Below are positions 5,744 through 13,790 of a DNA stretch of 14,015 nt, piece by piece. Each line of letters starts with the position of its first letter. Position 1 is the stretch's first letter. The notes under the pieces are model-generated. The model was not told the DNA's origin. It was given only the letters and a program-made list of their open reading frames with translations, and searched no databases. This DNA comes from SHLQ01 sp964562985 (GTDB lineage Bacteria; Actinomycetota; Acidimicrobiia; Acidimicrobiales; SHLQ01). The stretch lies in contig CAZLWE010000076.1 of the NCBI GenBank assembly GCA_964562985.1, forward strand, positions 1-14,015, in the 5' to 3' direction. Made by a program: the position numbers and the translations under genes.

Positions 5744-8011
5744 GTGGAGGACAGCAGTCGCCTCCGGATGCGTATTCTCGGCGTTGTCGCCGTGTCGCTC
5801 TTCCTCGCGCTCTTCGGGCGGCTGTGGTTCCTGCAGGCCCTGGAATCCGAGCGGTTTGAGGTGCGAGCCGAGTCGAACATCAGTCGTTCGATCCGCACCC
5901 AAGCCCCACGAGGGCAGATCCTCGATCGCAACGGTCGAGTACTCGTCGAGAACCGCCTCTCCACCGTCGTGACGATCAATCGAGACGAACACGTACGAGT
6001 TCTCGAATCGGTTGGCCTCGACACTCGAGAGCAGCGAGACGATTTTCGAGAGGGAATGTTTGCCGACCTCGCCCGTGAGCTGAGCCAGTCAGGCCAGCTC
6101 ACCAAGGTCGCTGATCTGGTCAGCGCGTTCAGTGATCGTTCGTTCACCGACTTCGACAACATCCCGATCGCACGAGACGTGGACGAGGAACTGCTCATCT
6201 TTATCGGCGAACGACCTGACCGGTTTCCCGGAGTGAGCGTCGAACAAGATGTCGTACGCAGCTACCCATTCGGCACGAGTGCCGCCCACGTTCTTGGCTA
6301 CGTCGGGTCGATCACCCAGGGCGAGCTCGACGACAAGGCAGATCTCTACCGGCTGCCCGACCCCGAGAGTGAGGACCCCGAAGCCTTTATCGAAGATCCC
6401 AACGGCAAGCAGTACCGCAACAACGATGAGATCGGCAAGCAAGGCATCGAGGCGTTCTTCGAAGACGACCTTCGCGGCGTGCCCGGCACCCGAGAGATCA
6501 CGGTCGACAACGTCGGCAACCTTGTTTCCGAAGATGAGGACGCTCGCCGAGATCCGGTCCAAGGGGCCGATGTGCAACTCACGATCGACATCGACCTCCA
6601 GGTGTTGTTGGAACGCGAGCTCGCTCGAGCCCTCGATCGTGCTCGCGGCATCGAAGTGCTACCCGACGAAGAGCCCTTCCGTGCGCCCGGCGGAGCAGCG
6701 GTCATCATGGATCCAACCGACGGTTCGATCCTCGCCATGGCGTCGCACCCCACGTTCAACCCTGGCGATTTCATCAACGGCATCAGCCAGTCCCAGTTCG
6801 ACGATCTCAACGACCCGCAGGCCTTTAACCCGCTGCTGAACCGTGCGATTTCTGGTGCGTATCCGGCGGCGTCAACCTTCAAACCCTTCACGGCTATCGC
6901 CGCCGAGATTCACGACGTATTTGGGTGGGAGTTCGTCGACGACTTCAACGTGCCGATCTCGGACCCCGGATTCTGGGACCTTCGCTCGTGCAATATCGAC
7001 TTCACTGGCGATGTGGCGGGCGCTCGGGCGAGTGGTTGTCGCAAAATCAACGCTGGTGGCCAACCGATCGAAGGGGTGGATCTGCTCCACTCGCTCGCGT
7101 TCTCGTCAGATACCTACTACTACCGAATCGGCGAGGCGTTCTGGGTGGCCCCCGACAACGAGATCGACCCGAACGGCATCCAAGACACCGCACGGGACTT
7201 CGGGTACGGCGCTCCTCTCGGCGTGCAGCTCCCCGACGAACGAGCCGGGAGCCTGCTGACCGCGGATGACTTCCGCGAGCGATTTGAGGAGAGCCCGGAG
7301 CTATTCGCTCGTGGCGATTGGACAGCTGGTGACAACACCGACGTCGCTATCGGTCAGGGCGTTGTTTCGGTAACGCCGCTCCAGCTGGCAAACTCCTATG
7401 CGGCCCTCGCAAACGGGGGAACGGTGTGGTCGCCGAACATCGTGCAGCAGACCATCCCGAACGGCGAAGTCGACGAAGCGGTCGAGTTCGGTCCTCGAGT
7501 GTTGCGCGAGGCCGAGATCCCAGAGACGGTCGAAGGCGAGATTCTCGACGGCCTCCTCGGCGTGACCCTGCTCGCCGACCCGGGGATCTCCAACCCCGGC
7601 GGTACCGGCTGGGACGCCTTCAACAACCCGTTCGAAGAGGGCCTCGACGGCGCAATCATCGATCTGATCAACTACCCGGTTGCTGGTAAGACCGGTACTG
7701 CCCAGGTGACGGGCCGGGCCGATAACTCCATGTTCGTCGGGTTCGGTCCGAGCGGATCGACCACATGGGGGACATCGATCAACACCCCCGAGTACGTCGT
7801 CGCTGTAGTCCTCGAAGAAGCCGGATTCGGCTCGAAGATCGCAGCCCCGATGGTGGCCCGAGTGTTCGATCAGATCGCCAACGAGACCGTTCCCCGGGCA
7901 CAAGCCCAGAGCGAAGTGGACGAGTTCTACAACATCGGTGGGACTCCCGAGGACATCCTCACCATCGGCGAAGATGAAGAAGTGCTCGAAGCAGCAGGAG
8001 GAGCTCAGTAA
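5744..8011 (+). CDS. mrdA: penicillin-binding protein 2 (elongasome transpeptidase)
   Basis: A 755-residue class B PBP that cross-links peptidoglycan together with RodA. Domains in order: one membrane anchor (about residues 11-31); the PBP-dimer domain beginning at RGQILDRNGRVLVEN (about 54-68) and including GYVGSITQGEL; then the transpeptidase domain. The three active-site motifs are intact: STFK with nucleophile Ser377 and Lys380, SSD at 454-456 (an S-x-D version of the usual SxN, as in many PBP2), and KTG at 649-651 followed by TAQVTG. An acidic tail ends the protein. I chose the GTG at 5744, which has GGAG (5735-5738) five bases upstream and lies 32 bases after mreD. An earlier in-frame start at 5648 would overlap mreD and add a non-homologous Gly/Arg-rich head. 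It overlaps rodA by one base (TAATG). Confidence 0.95.
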   Translation: MEDSSRLRMRILGVVAVSLFLALFGRLWFLQALESERFEVRAESNISRSIRTQAPRGQILDRNGRVLVENRLSTVVTINRDEHVRVLESVGLDTREQRDDFREGMFADLARELSQSGQLTKVADLVSAFSDRSFTDFDNIPIARDVDEELLIFIGERPDRFPGVSVEQDVVRSYPFGTSAAHVLGYVGSITQGELDDKADLYRLPDPESEDPEAFIEDPNGKQYRNNDEIGKQGIEAFFEDDLRGVPGTREITVDNVGNLVSEDEDARRDPVQGADVQLTIDIDLQVLLERELARALDRARGIEVLPDEEPFRAPGGAAVIMDPTDGSILAMASHPTFNPGDFINGISQSQFDDLNDPQAFNPLLNRAISGAYPAASTFKPFTAIAAEIHDVFGWEFVDDFNVPISDPGFWDLRSCNIDFTGDVAGARASGCRKINAGGQPIEGVDLLHSLAFSSDTYYYRIGEAFWVAPDNEIDPNGIQDTARDFGYGAPLGVQLPDERAGSLLTADDFRERFEESPELFARGDWTAGDNTDVAIGQGVVSVTPLQLANSYAALANGGTVWSPNIVQQTIPNGEVDEAVEFGPRVLREAEIPETVEGEILDGLLGVTLLADPGISNPGGTGWDAFNNPFEEGLDGAIIDLINYPVAGKTGTAQVTGRADNSMFVGFGPSGSTTWGTSINTPEYVVAVVLEEAGFGSKIAAPMVARVFDQIANETVPRAQAQSEVDEFYNIGGTPEDILTIGEDEEVLEAAGGAQ

Positions 8012-9159
8012 TGACCGCATTACGCGCTAGCCGGGCCGGATTCAACGACCGAGATAGCCAAGGGTCGTTGTTCCTTCGTTTCGACTTCTCGATCGTGTTG
8101 CTTTCGGCGCTACTGCTCGCCTTCGGGCTCGTGGTTGTCTACTCAGCCACGCGCGGGGCGATCATCACCCCAGAAGATGTCCCCGATACGTCGTTTCTCC
8201 GACGTCAGGTGCTGTTCGTTGCCGTCGGCGGCTTCCTCGCAGTGGTGGTGGCATCGGTCGACTACCGCAAGGTCAAAGCAGCGGTACCGGCCATCTACGG
8301 CATCACGGTCTTGTTGTTGATCGGACTCTTCTTCTTTGGCTCCAGTTTCAACGGTGCGACATCGTGGTACTCGTTCGGGTTCGTGACGTTGCAGCCTTCA
8401 GAATTTGCCAAGCTCAGCCTGATCGTTGCGTTGGCGGCCTGGTTCAGCCACGTTGAGGACCGTGAAAGTCTGGCGTTTACCAACGTGATCGCCGGCTTGG
8501 CTATCGCCGGGGTGTTCGCTGGACTCGTTCTGCTACAACCCGACTTCGGCACCGTCATGGTCTACGCGGCGATCGTTGCGGGCATCGTGGTAGTCGGTGG
8601 CGCAACCATCCGTCAGGTGTTGGCGGTTCTGGCCGCTGTTGGGCTTGGGATCGTGGTGATGATCCGACAGGAGTTCCTGCGCGAAACGCAGATCAACCGA
8701 TTCGTGGCCTTCGTCAATCCGGAGAGCACGGCCCGTCAAACCGTCTTCCAATCCGAGGTCGCAATCGGAAACGGCGGACTCACCGGGACCGGCCTGTTCC
8801 AAGGAACACAGAACAACAACTCGCTCGTGCCCGAGAAGGAAACCGACTTCATCTTCAGCGTGGTCGGCGAAGAATTCGGCTTTGTTGGCGGAGCTGCACT
8901 CCTGATCTTGTTGGGTCTGCTGCTCATGCGCATCTGGCGTGTCGCACACCTGGCCGAAGACACCTACGGCCGGCTGATCTGCGTCGGCGTGTTCTCGATG
9001 ATCCTGTTCCAGGTGTTCCAGACGGTTGGGATGAACATGGGCATGATGCCGGTAACCGGTATCCCACTGCCATTGATCAGCTTTGGCGGTTCGTCGATGC
9101 TGACCACGCTGATGGCCATCGGATTAGTAGAAAACGTCCACGCCCACCGTTTGCGGTGA
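8011..9159 (+). CDS. rodA: SEDS peptidoglycan glycosyltransferase RodA
   Basis: A 382-residue membrane enzyme of the FtsW/RodA/SpoVE (SEDS) family that polymerises lipid II into glycan strands with PBP2 as partner. About ten membrane helices can be seen. Family motifs include WYSFGFVTLQPSEFAKL, QPDFGT (176-181), the large extracytoplasmic loop with GNGGLTGTGLFQGTQ, ETDFIFSVVGEEFGF containing the conserved catalytic Asp (279), and NMGMMPVTGIPLPLISFGGSSM near the C-terminus. The presence of PBP2 next door and a short cytoplasmic tail favours RodA over FtsW. The start is fixed by a strong AGGAGGAG (7996-8003) and the TAATG overlap with mrdA. The last codons (LR and stop, TTGCGGTGA) coincide with the first bases of the repeat array, so the original C-terminus may have been altered by the repeat. 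Confidence 0.96.
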   Translation: MTALRASRAGFNDRDSQGSLFLRFDFSIVLLSALLLAFGLVVVYSATRGAIITPEDVPDTSFLRRQVLFVAVGGFLAVVVASVDYRKVKAAVPAIYGITVLLLIGLFFFGSSFNGATSWYSFGFVTLQPSEFAKLSLIVALAAWFSHVEDRESLAFTNVIAGLAIAGVFAGLVLLQPDFGTVMVYAAIVAGIVVVGGATIRQVLAVLAAVGLGIVVMIRQEFLRETQINRFVAFVNPESTARQTVFQSEVAIGNGGLTGTGLFQGTQNNNSLVPEKETDFIFSVVGEEFGFVGGAALLILLGLLLMRIWRVAHLAEDTYGRLICVGVFSMILFQVFQTVGMNMGMMPVTGIPLPLISFGGSSMLTTLMAIGLVENVHAHRLR

Positions 9160-9626
9160 AGGCTTAGCCGCCAACGACTCCGTCGTAATTTTGGCGGCAC
9201 GCGTTCACCGCGGATTATTCGCCGCAATCGCACATTCGCCTTCGGCTCGGTGTGCTTTGCGGATTGAAGGCTTAGCCGCCAACGACTCCGTCGTAATTTT
9301 GGCGGCACGCGTTCACCGCNNNNNNNNNNNNNNNNNNNNNNNNNNNNNNNNNNNNNNNNNNNNNNNNNNNNNNNNNNNNNNNNNNNNNNNNNNNNNNNNN
9401 NNNNNNNNNNNNNNNNNNNAGCCGCCAACGACTCCGTCGTAATTTTGGCGGCACGCGTTCACCGCGGATTATTCACCGCAATCGCACATTCGCCTTCGGC
9501 TCGGTGTGCTTTGCGGTGAAGGCTTAGCCGCCAACGACTCCGTCGTAATTTTGGCGGCACGCGTTCACCGCGGATTATTCGCCGCAATCGCACATTCGCC
9601 TTCGGCTCGGTGTGCTTTGCGGATTG
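9150..9626. repeat. tandem array of 106-108-base hairpin-rich repeats, interrupted by an assembly gap
   Basis: Units start at 9161, 9269, about 9415 (mostly hidden in the gap) and 9521. The first and last copies are identical for about 104 bases. The copy after the gap differs by one base (ATTCACC for ATTCGCC), and joins carry either GCGGATTGAAGG or GCGGTGAAGG, which gives the 108 or 106 period. Each unit has two strong fold-backs. One is GCCGCCAA/TTGGCGGC enclosing CGAC-TCC-GTCG (9167-9198 in copy 1). The other is CCGCAA/TTGCGG enclosing GCACA/TGTGC with a TTCG-type tip (9222-9262). TTCACCGC and GCGGTGAA add a further inverted pair. The array begins on the rodA stop codon. The frame is open in places on both strands, but no protein is recognisable. 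The true copy number is unknown. Confidence 0.93.
9320..9419. other. assembly gap of 100 N
   Basis: Exactly 100 undetermined bases lie inside the repeat array, with repeat sequence on both sides. A round 100 is often a placeholder for a gap of unknown size, so the missing sequence may be more repeat units or something larger, including genes between rodA and the RNase gene. Confidence 0.98.
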
Positions 9627-9928
9627 GGGCCCTCCGTAACTCTCGATGGTGAAAGCTGCAAGTCCGTGGAGTTCAGCCGATACAGTTCTTGGGGAACCAC
9701 AGGTGCATGTGCACCGGGTTCTTTCTAAAAGGTTTCAGATGCCGCACGACGACCTCCTCGAGAGAAGCGCAATTATGAGCGCTCACGAAGTCGGTCGTCC
9801 CGCACGCCCCAGAATCATCGGGAGCGGAGCGGCACAGATTGCTGCGACCACGCAGGTGTCAACGACACCTGGGCGAGTGGCTCACAGCACCGCACCCCTA
9901 CGGGAGTGCGTGATGAGAAGGGAAATTC
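9627..9928 (+). promoter_or_regulatory. structured leader or 5' UTR upstream of the RNase E/G gene, no gene seen
   Basis: About 300 bases without a convincing gene contain several inverted repeats. They are GGTGCA-TG-TGCACC (9702-9715); ACGACC (9728-9733) with GGTCGT (9793-9798), enclosing AGCGC/GCGCT (around 9766-9783); an 8-pair CAGGTGTC-AAC-GACACCTG (9853-9871); and CGCAC/GTGCG with an inner CCC/GGG (9891-9910) directly before the AAGGGA ribosome site (9918-9923). TACAGT at 9681-9686 could be a -10 box. RNase E of E. coli controls its own level through a structured 5' UTR; a similar role here is inference. Confidence 0.4.
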
Positions 9929-11668
9929 ATGTCCGACGAACTCAATGGGGGCGGCCAATCCGCACCTGAACGTTCCGTTTCAACCCCGCAGGCGAAGGAG
10001 TCTGCAAACCAGCCGCAAAATGCGGCTACCACTGCTCGCAAACCAAAAATCGGAGACAAGCGTCCGGCGCCGACTGAAGGCGCGGGCTCCAACGATAACT
10101 CCGGCGGCGGAAAGCAGAAGCAAGGCAACCGGAGCCGTCGACGCCGTCGAGGTGGCGGTGGTGGCGGCCAAGGCGACTCGCCGAACAACAACCAACAGAA
10201 CAAGTCGTCTCGCAAGGGCGGCGATCAGTCCGACTCGGGCGAACAGGGTGGCGGCGGCCAACGCCGTCGACGCCGCCGCGGAGGACGCGGGCGAGGCGGT
10301 TCGAAGAACAAGAGCAACGAGCCGGTCACCGCACTCACCGGTGAAGCCGTAGAACTCGACGAAGAAACCCTCGCCATGCGCAAGGGTCGGGAGCGCAAGG
10401 GTAAGCCGGCCGGTCGCTACATGATGTGCGTGTCCGTACGCGATCAGGTCACCCAAATCGCGGTGCTCGAAGGCCGAACGCTGATCGAGCACTACGTTTC
10501 GCGGCCCTCCGATGACGTCTCGCAGATCCACGGCAACATTTACTTGGGCAAGGTGCAGAACGTGCTCCCCGGCATGGAAGCCGCGTTCATCGACATCACC
10601 ACCCCGAAGAACGCCGTTCTCTACCGCGGCGACGTGAGTGCGCCAGGTAGCGACAACCGTGGTACCAAGATCGAACAGCTCCTGCGGCCCAAAGAGAACA
10701 TTTTGTGCCAGGTCACGAAGAACCCGATTGCACATAAGGGCGCTCGACTAACCCAAGAAGTGTCATTGCCAGGTCGGTTCGTCGTATTGGTTCCAAACAG
10801 CACGACATACGGCATCTCGAAACGCCTACCGGAGCGCGAGCGCAAGCGCCTCCGTAAGATCCTCGACCGGGTCAAGCCCGAAGGTGCCGGGATCATCGTC
10901 CGAACAGCGGCGGAAAACATCACCGAAGAAGAGATCGTTGCCGACGTCAAGCGGCTCGCCGACCAATGGGAAGCCATCGACTCCCTCGCGAAGCAAAACA
11001 ACACTCCGACCCTGCTGTACCGCGAGCCGGAGATGGCCGTACGAGTTATCCGCGAAGAGTTCAACAAGGACTATCGGGGCATCATCATCGACGACAAGGC
11101 CCTCTACGACGACGTCAAGGGTTACGTCTCCTCGATTACCCCTGCCCTCGCAGATCGTGTCGAGTACTACGACCGTGACCAAGAGAACATGTCGCTATTC
11201 GAGCGTCACCACGTCACCGAGCAGCTCCGCAAGGCCGTCGACCAAAAGGTCTGGTTGCCGAGCGGTGGTTCGCTGATCATCGAACAGACCGAGGCGCTCA
11301 CCGTCATTGATGTGAACACCGGCAAGAACGTCGGTAAGTCCAGCCTTGAAGAGACCGTATACCGGAACAACCTTGAGGCCGCCCGCGAGATCGCACGTCA
11401 ACTTCGCCTTCGCGACATCGGCGGCATCATCGTGATCGACTACGTCGACATGGAGATCAAGAAGAACCGTGACGAGGTCGTCCGAGTCTTCCGAGAGGCA
11501 CTGGCCCAAGACAAGACCCGAACTCAGGTGTTCGAGATCTCTGACCTCGGACTCGTGGAGATGACGCGCAAGCGCATCGGCGAGGGGCTCGTCGAGTCGC
11601 TCTCCAAGACCTGCGAAACCTGCGATGGCCCAGGGCATATTCTCGAGGAAGATCTACTCGACGTCTGA
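9929..11668 (+). CDS. rng: ribonuclease E/G family endoribonuclease
   Basis: A 579-residue endoribonuclease for rRNA/tRNA processing and mRNA decay. The first 135 or so residues are low-complexity, with two Arg clusters (SRRRRRGGGGGG and QRRRRRRGGRGRGG) joined by Gln/Asn/Ser-rich stretches, probably a disordered RNA-binding tail. The catalytic core follows: an S1 domain (about 195-290, YLGKVQNVLPGMEAAFIDI), the 5'-sensor/RNase H-like part with RLTQEVSLPGRFVVLVP, catalytic Asp461 (VIDVNTGK) and Asp504 (VIDYVDM), and the zinc-link CETC (Cys562, Cys565). The spacing of these residues (43 and 58) equals that of E. coli RNase E Asp303, Asp346 and Cys404. The protein ends soon after the zinc link, so there is no long C-terminal degradosome scaffold. 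The start has AAGGGA five bases upstream. It could equally be called rne. Confidence 0.95.
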   Translation: MSDELNGGGQSAPERSVSTPQAKESANQPQNAATTARKPKIGDKRPAPTEGAGSNDNSGGGKQKQGNRSRRRRRGGGGGGQGDSPNNNQQNKSSRKGGDQSDSGEQGGGGQRRRRRRGGRGRGGSKNKSNEPVTALTGEAVELDEETLAMRKGRERKGKPAGRYMMCVSVRDQVTQIAVLEGRTLIEHYVSRPSDDVSQIHGNIYLGKVQNVLPGMEAAFIDITTPKNAVLYRGDVSAPGSDNRGTKIEQLLRPKENILCQVTKNPIAHKGARLTQEVSLPGRFVVLVPNSTTYGISKRLPERERKRLRKILDRVKPEGAGIIVRTAAENITEEEIVADVKRLADQWEAIDSLAKQNNTPTLLYREPEMAVRVIREEFNKDYRGIIIDDKALYDDVKGYVSSITPALADRVEYYDRDQENMSLFERHHVTEQLRKAVDQKVWLPSGGSLIIEQTEALTVIDVNTGKNVGKSSLEETVYRNNLEAAREIARQLRLRDIGGIIVIDYVDMEIKKNRDEVVRVFREALAQDKTRTQVFEISDLGLVEMTRKRIGEGLVESLSKTCETCDGPGHILEEDLLDV

Positions 11669-11671
11669 GTG

Positions 11672-11732
11672 GTCCCCCGTGGGTTACGCTGGCGTGCGCT
11701 ATTGCTAGCGAACGCGACGAACCCCGGGGGAC
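11672..11732 (+). promoter_or_regulatory. nested inverted repeats between the RNase gene and the LLM gene
   Basis: GTCCCCCG (11672-11679) is the exact complement of CGGGGGAC (11725-11732), which contains the GGGGG ribosome site of the next gene, five bases before its GTG. Inside lies GCGT-G-CGCTA-TTGC-TAGCG-A-ACGC (11692-11715), a stem of 5 plus 4 pairs with one mismatch. In RNA this would fold into a hairpin hiding the ribosome site, or act as a weak terminator for the RNase gene without a U-tract. A TACGCT box at 11685-11690 could instead be a -10. Confidence 0.4.
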
Positions 11733-11735
11733 ATA

Positions 11736-12713
11736 GTGGACGATCGAATACATCCTCGTCGTTGGGGGATTACCGTCCCCTTTAACGACGGACCCCTTCA
11801 CGAGCAGAAGGCGCTCGTGGAGCAAGCCGAATCGCTTGGCTACACCGACCTGTGGTCGGCCGAAGCAATGGGGGTCGATGGGATGTCGCCGCTCCTGCTC
11901 GGATCACAGTGGGCGCCGAGCATGCGGCTCGGTACAGCGATTCTGCCGAGCTTCACCCGCGGGCCAGCGCTGATGGCCTCGACCGTCGCCGGTATGTGCG
12001 AAGCGGCGCCGGGGCGCTTTGTGCTCGGCCTCGGAACATCATCGAACGTGATCGTCGAGAATTGGAACGACATCGAGTTCTCTGAGCCCTACAAGCGGAC
12101 CCGTGACATGGTCCGGTTTCTGCGGGTTGCACTGACGGGAGAAAAGGTCACCCAGAAATACGACACCTTCGAGGTCGATGGCTTTCGGCTCATGGCCCAG
12201 GTGCAGGAACAGCCGAAGATCTTCGTGGCGGCACTTCGAGCGGGAATGCTCGCGATGGCTGGCCGGGAGAGCGACGGCGCGATCTTGAACTGGTTGGCTC
12301 CAGAAGACCTCGAAACGATCGTGCCGATCGTGAAAGACGAGAATCCCGAAGCGGAGATCGCCGCCCGTCTGTTCGTTGTGCCGACCGACGACGCCGAAAA
12401 GGCTCGAGCGATCGCTCGGTTCTTGATGGGGATCTATATCAACGTGCCCGTGTACCGAGCGTTTCACGAGTGGATGGGTCGCGGCGCTGCGATGCAACAA
12501 CACTGGGACCTGTGGTCCAGCGGCGATCGAAAAGGTGCGATGGCGGCCCTGCCCGACGAGGTGGTCGACTCGCTCGTGATCCACGGCACGGGGGAGCAGT
12601 GCAAAGCGCGGATCAACGAATACATGGATGCCGGGATCGATACGGCAGCGATCGCGATTGTGATGGGTTCAGGCACCAGCGACTCCGACGCCCTCGAAAT
12701 GCTTGCGCCCTAG
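11736..12713 (+). CDS. LLM-class flavin/F420-dependent oxidoreductase
   Basis: A 325-residue TIM-barrel protein of the luciferase-like monooxygenase superfamily. Recognisable parts are the N-terminal WGITVPF strand, EQAESLGYTDLWSAEAMGVDGMSPL, RLGTAILPSFTRGPALMASTVAGM, RFVLGLGTSS, and the KRTRDMVRFLRVALTGE helix before PKIFVAALRAGMLAMAGRESDGAILNWL. The cofactor is probably F420 rather than FMN, as for most actinobacterial LLM proteins of this type, and the DUF385 protein in the same window supports F420 use; the substrate is unknown. It starts with GTG at 11736 behind GGGGG (11726-11730). The rpsU/rplU-type neighbours often seen after an RNase E/G gene are not here. It converges on the AstE-family gene with 16 bases between the stops. 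Confidence 0.9.
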   Translation: MDDRIHPRRWGITVPFNDGPLHEQKALVEQAESLGYTDLWSAEAMGVDGMSPLLLGSQWAPSMRLGTAILPSFTRGPALMASTVAGMCEAAPGRFVLGLGTSSNVIVENWNDIEFSEPYKRTRDMVRFLRVALTGEKVTQKYDTFEVDGFRLMAQVQEQPKIFVAALRAGMLAMAGRESDGAILNWLAPEDLETIVPIVKDENPEAEIAARLFVVPTDDAEKARAIARFLMGIYINVPVYRAFHEWMGRGAAMQQHWDLWSSGDRKGAMAALPDEVVDSLVIHGTGEQCKARINEYMDAGIDTAAIAIVMGSGTSDSDALEMLAP

Positions 12714-12729
12714 CCTGCAGTTGCTGTCG

Positions 12730-13701
12730 CTACAGGTTCCAGCGCTCGATGGGGTGTTCGTCCATCGCCGTGACGATCCGGAAGAGCTCGTTCGGGAGCT
12801 TGCCGATCGCGTGCCCCTCGGCGTCGTAGTCGGGGTACTTCGGAAACATCAGTAGGCCGTCGACGGGCGCTTCGATAGTGGGGGAGCCCGGTGCCGACAG
12901 CGTCTCGCCGGATTGCACAGGTACCAGATTGCTGAGGCCGTCTCGCAGGCGTAGGGCGCGGTCGGAGAATGGATGTGCGTAGGCCGTCTCGACGAACGAG
13001 AAGTCGGGTTGTTCCTGCGCCAGCGCTTCGATCGAGGCCATGTCCCCGTCCCAGTCCGAAGTTGCCGAAAGCAGCCGTCGCAGAACCGACATCGTCCGAT
13101 CGGTCGACTCTTCGCTAAACCCCTTTTGTCCGAGTTCGAGGGTTAAACCCGGTTTGTCGAGTCCCCGGACAAACTCATCCACACAGCAGGTATTCGCCGA
13201 GAAGCTCGCGTCGGGAGCTCGCGTCGACCAGATCGGAGCGTTGCCGATCATTCGTGCCCAGTGCCAATCATCTCGGTTGAACGGAAAGGTATAGAACGCG
13301 GACTCCGTGGGCTCGATGGTTTGGTGAAGGTCGAGGAACATGTCAGCCGTTCGCAGAATCGGCTTCAGTTCGAGCGACCGAGCGCCCTCGTGATCGTCGG
13401 GTGGGGTGTCGGTGAAGACCCGGTTGAGATCTGACTCGAGGAAGCGAACGTTCTCCCGGCTGGCTTCAGGGTTGCCCAAGAAGAACGTTATTCGGCCGCC
13501 GTAGTCGATATCGCCAGCGGCCAAACGTTCCGCCGCCTCAACGATTGCGGGAAGGCTCCCGACCTCGTTGCCGTGCACGATCGACCCAACCACGATGTGC
13601 GTCGCACGGGCACCACCGTCATGGTGGAAACACCACTCGTAGTCGAACGGCCCGGAGCCATCCAAGGACCGAAAACGTGTCAGCAAGCTCTCCAAGTTCA
13701 C
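12730..13701 (-). CDS. succinylglutamate desuccinylase/aspartoacylase-family zinc hydrolase
   Basis: A 323-residue protein of the AstE/AspA family, zinc-dependent deacylases related to M14 carboxypeptidases that cleave N-acyl amino acids. The zinc ligands are visible: VHGNEVG (His43, Glu46) and DLHQT (His126). ESDLNRVF supplies the conserved Asn-Arg substrate clamp, and LELGQKG carries the likely catalytic Glu189. The C-terminal beta domain has the family's VQSGETLSAPGSPTIEAPVDGLLMFP. The exact acyl substrate cannot be told, and no arginine-succinyl pathway genes are near, so I give no symbol. I prefer the GTG at 13701, with AGGA 8 bases upstream, over a TTG at 13719 that lacks one. The same bases read as TAGGAT, a possible -10 exactly 7 bases before the GTG, so a leaderless start is also possible. 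Confidence 0.88.
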   Translation of the reverse strand: MNLESLLTRFRSLDGSGPFDYEWCFHHDGGARATHIVVGSIVHGNEVGSLPAIVEAAERLAAGDIDYGGRITFFLGNPEASRENVRFLESDLNRVFTDTPPDDHEGARSLELKPILRTADMFLDLHQTIEPTESAFYTFPFNRDDWHWARMIGNAPIWSTRAPDASFSANTCCVDEFVRGLDKPGLTLELGQKGFSEESTDRTMSVLRRLLSATSDWDGDMASIEALAQEQPDFSFVETAYAHPFSDRALRLRDGLSNLVPVQSGETLSAPGSPTIEAPVDGLLMFPKYPDYDAEGHAIGKLPNELFRIVTAMDEHPIERWNL

Positions 13702-13790
13702 CGCACGGATCCTACTCAAGGGTTGGGAGCAGAAGCTCTTTGCCGACGCGATGGTGCCTAGGACGAGTGCTTTGATAGGGACTCCGACAC

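Noticed and set aside
9160..9454. Repeat-encoded peptides (36-residue periodic frames on both strands)
   Set aside because: The open frames follow from a 108-base unit divisible by three; the 106-base unit breaks them and neither strand resembles a protein family.
9150..9626. CRISPR array
   Set aside because: Units are long and contiguous with no variable spacers, and no cas genes are present.
9646..9969. 107-codon ORF before and overlapping the RNase gene
   Set aside because: Composition is unlike the real proteins here, it overlaps the RNase start and its inverted repeats, and no domain is recognisable.
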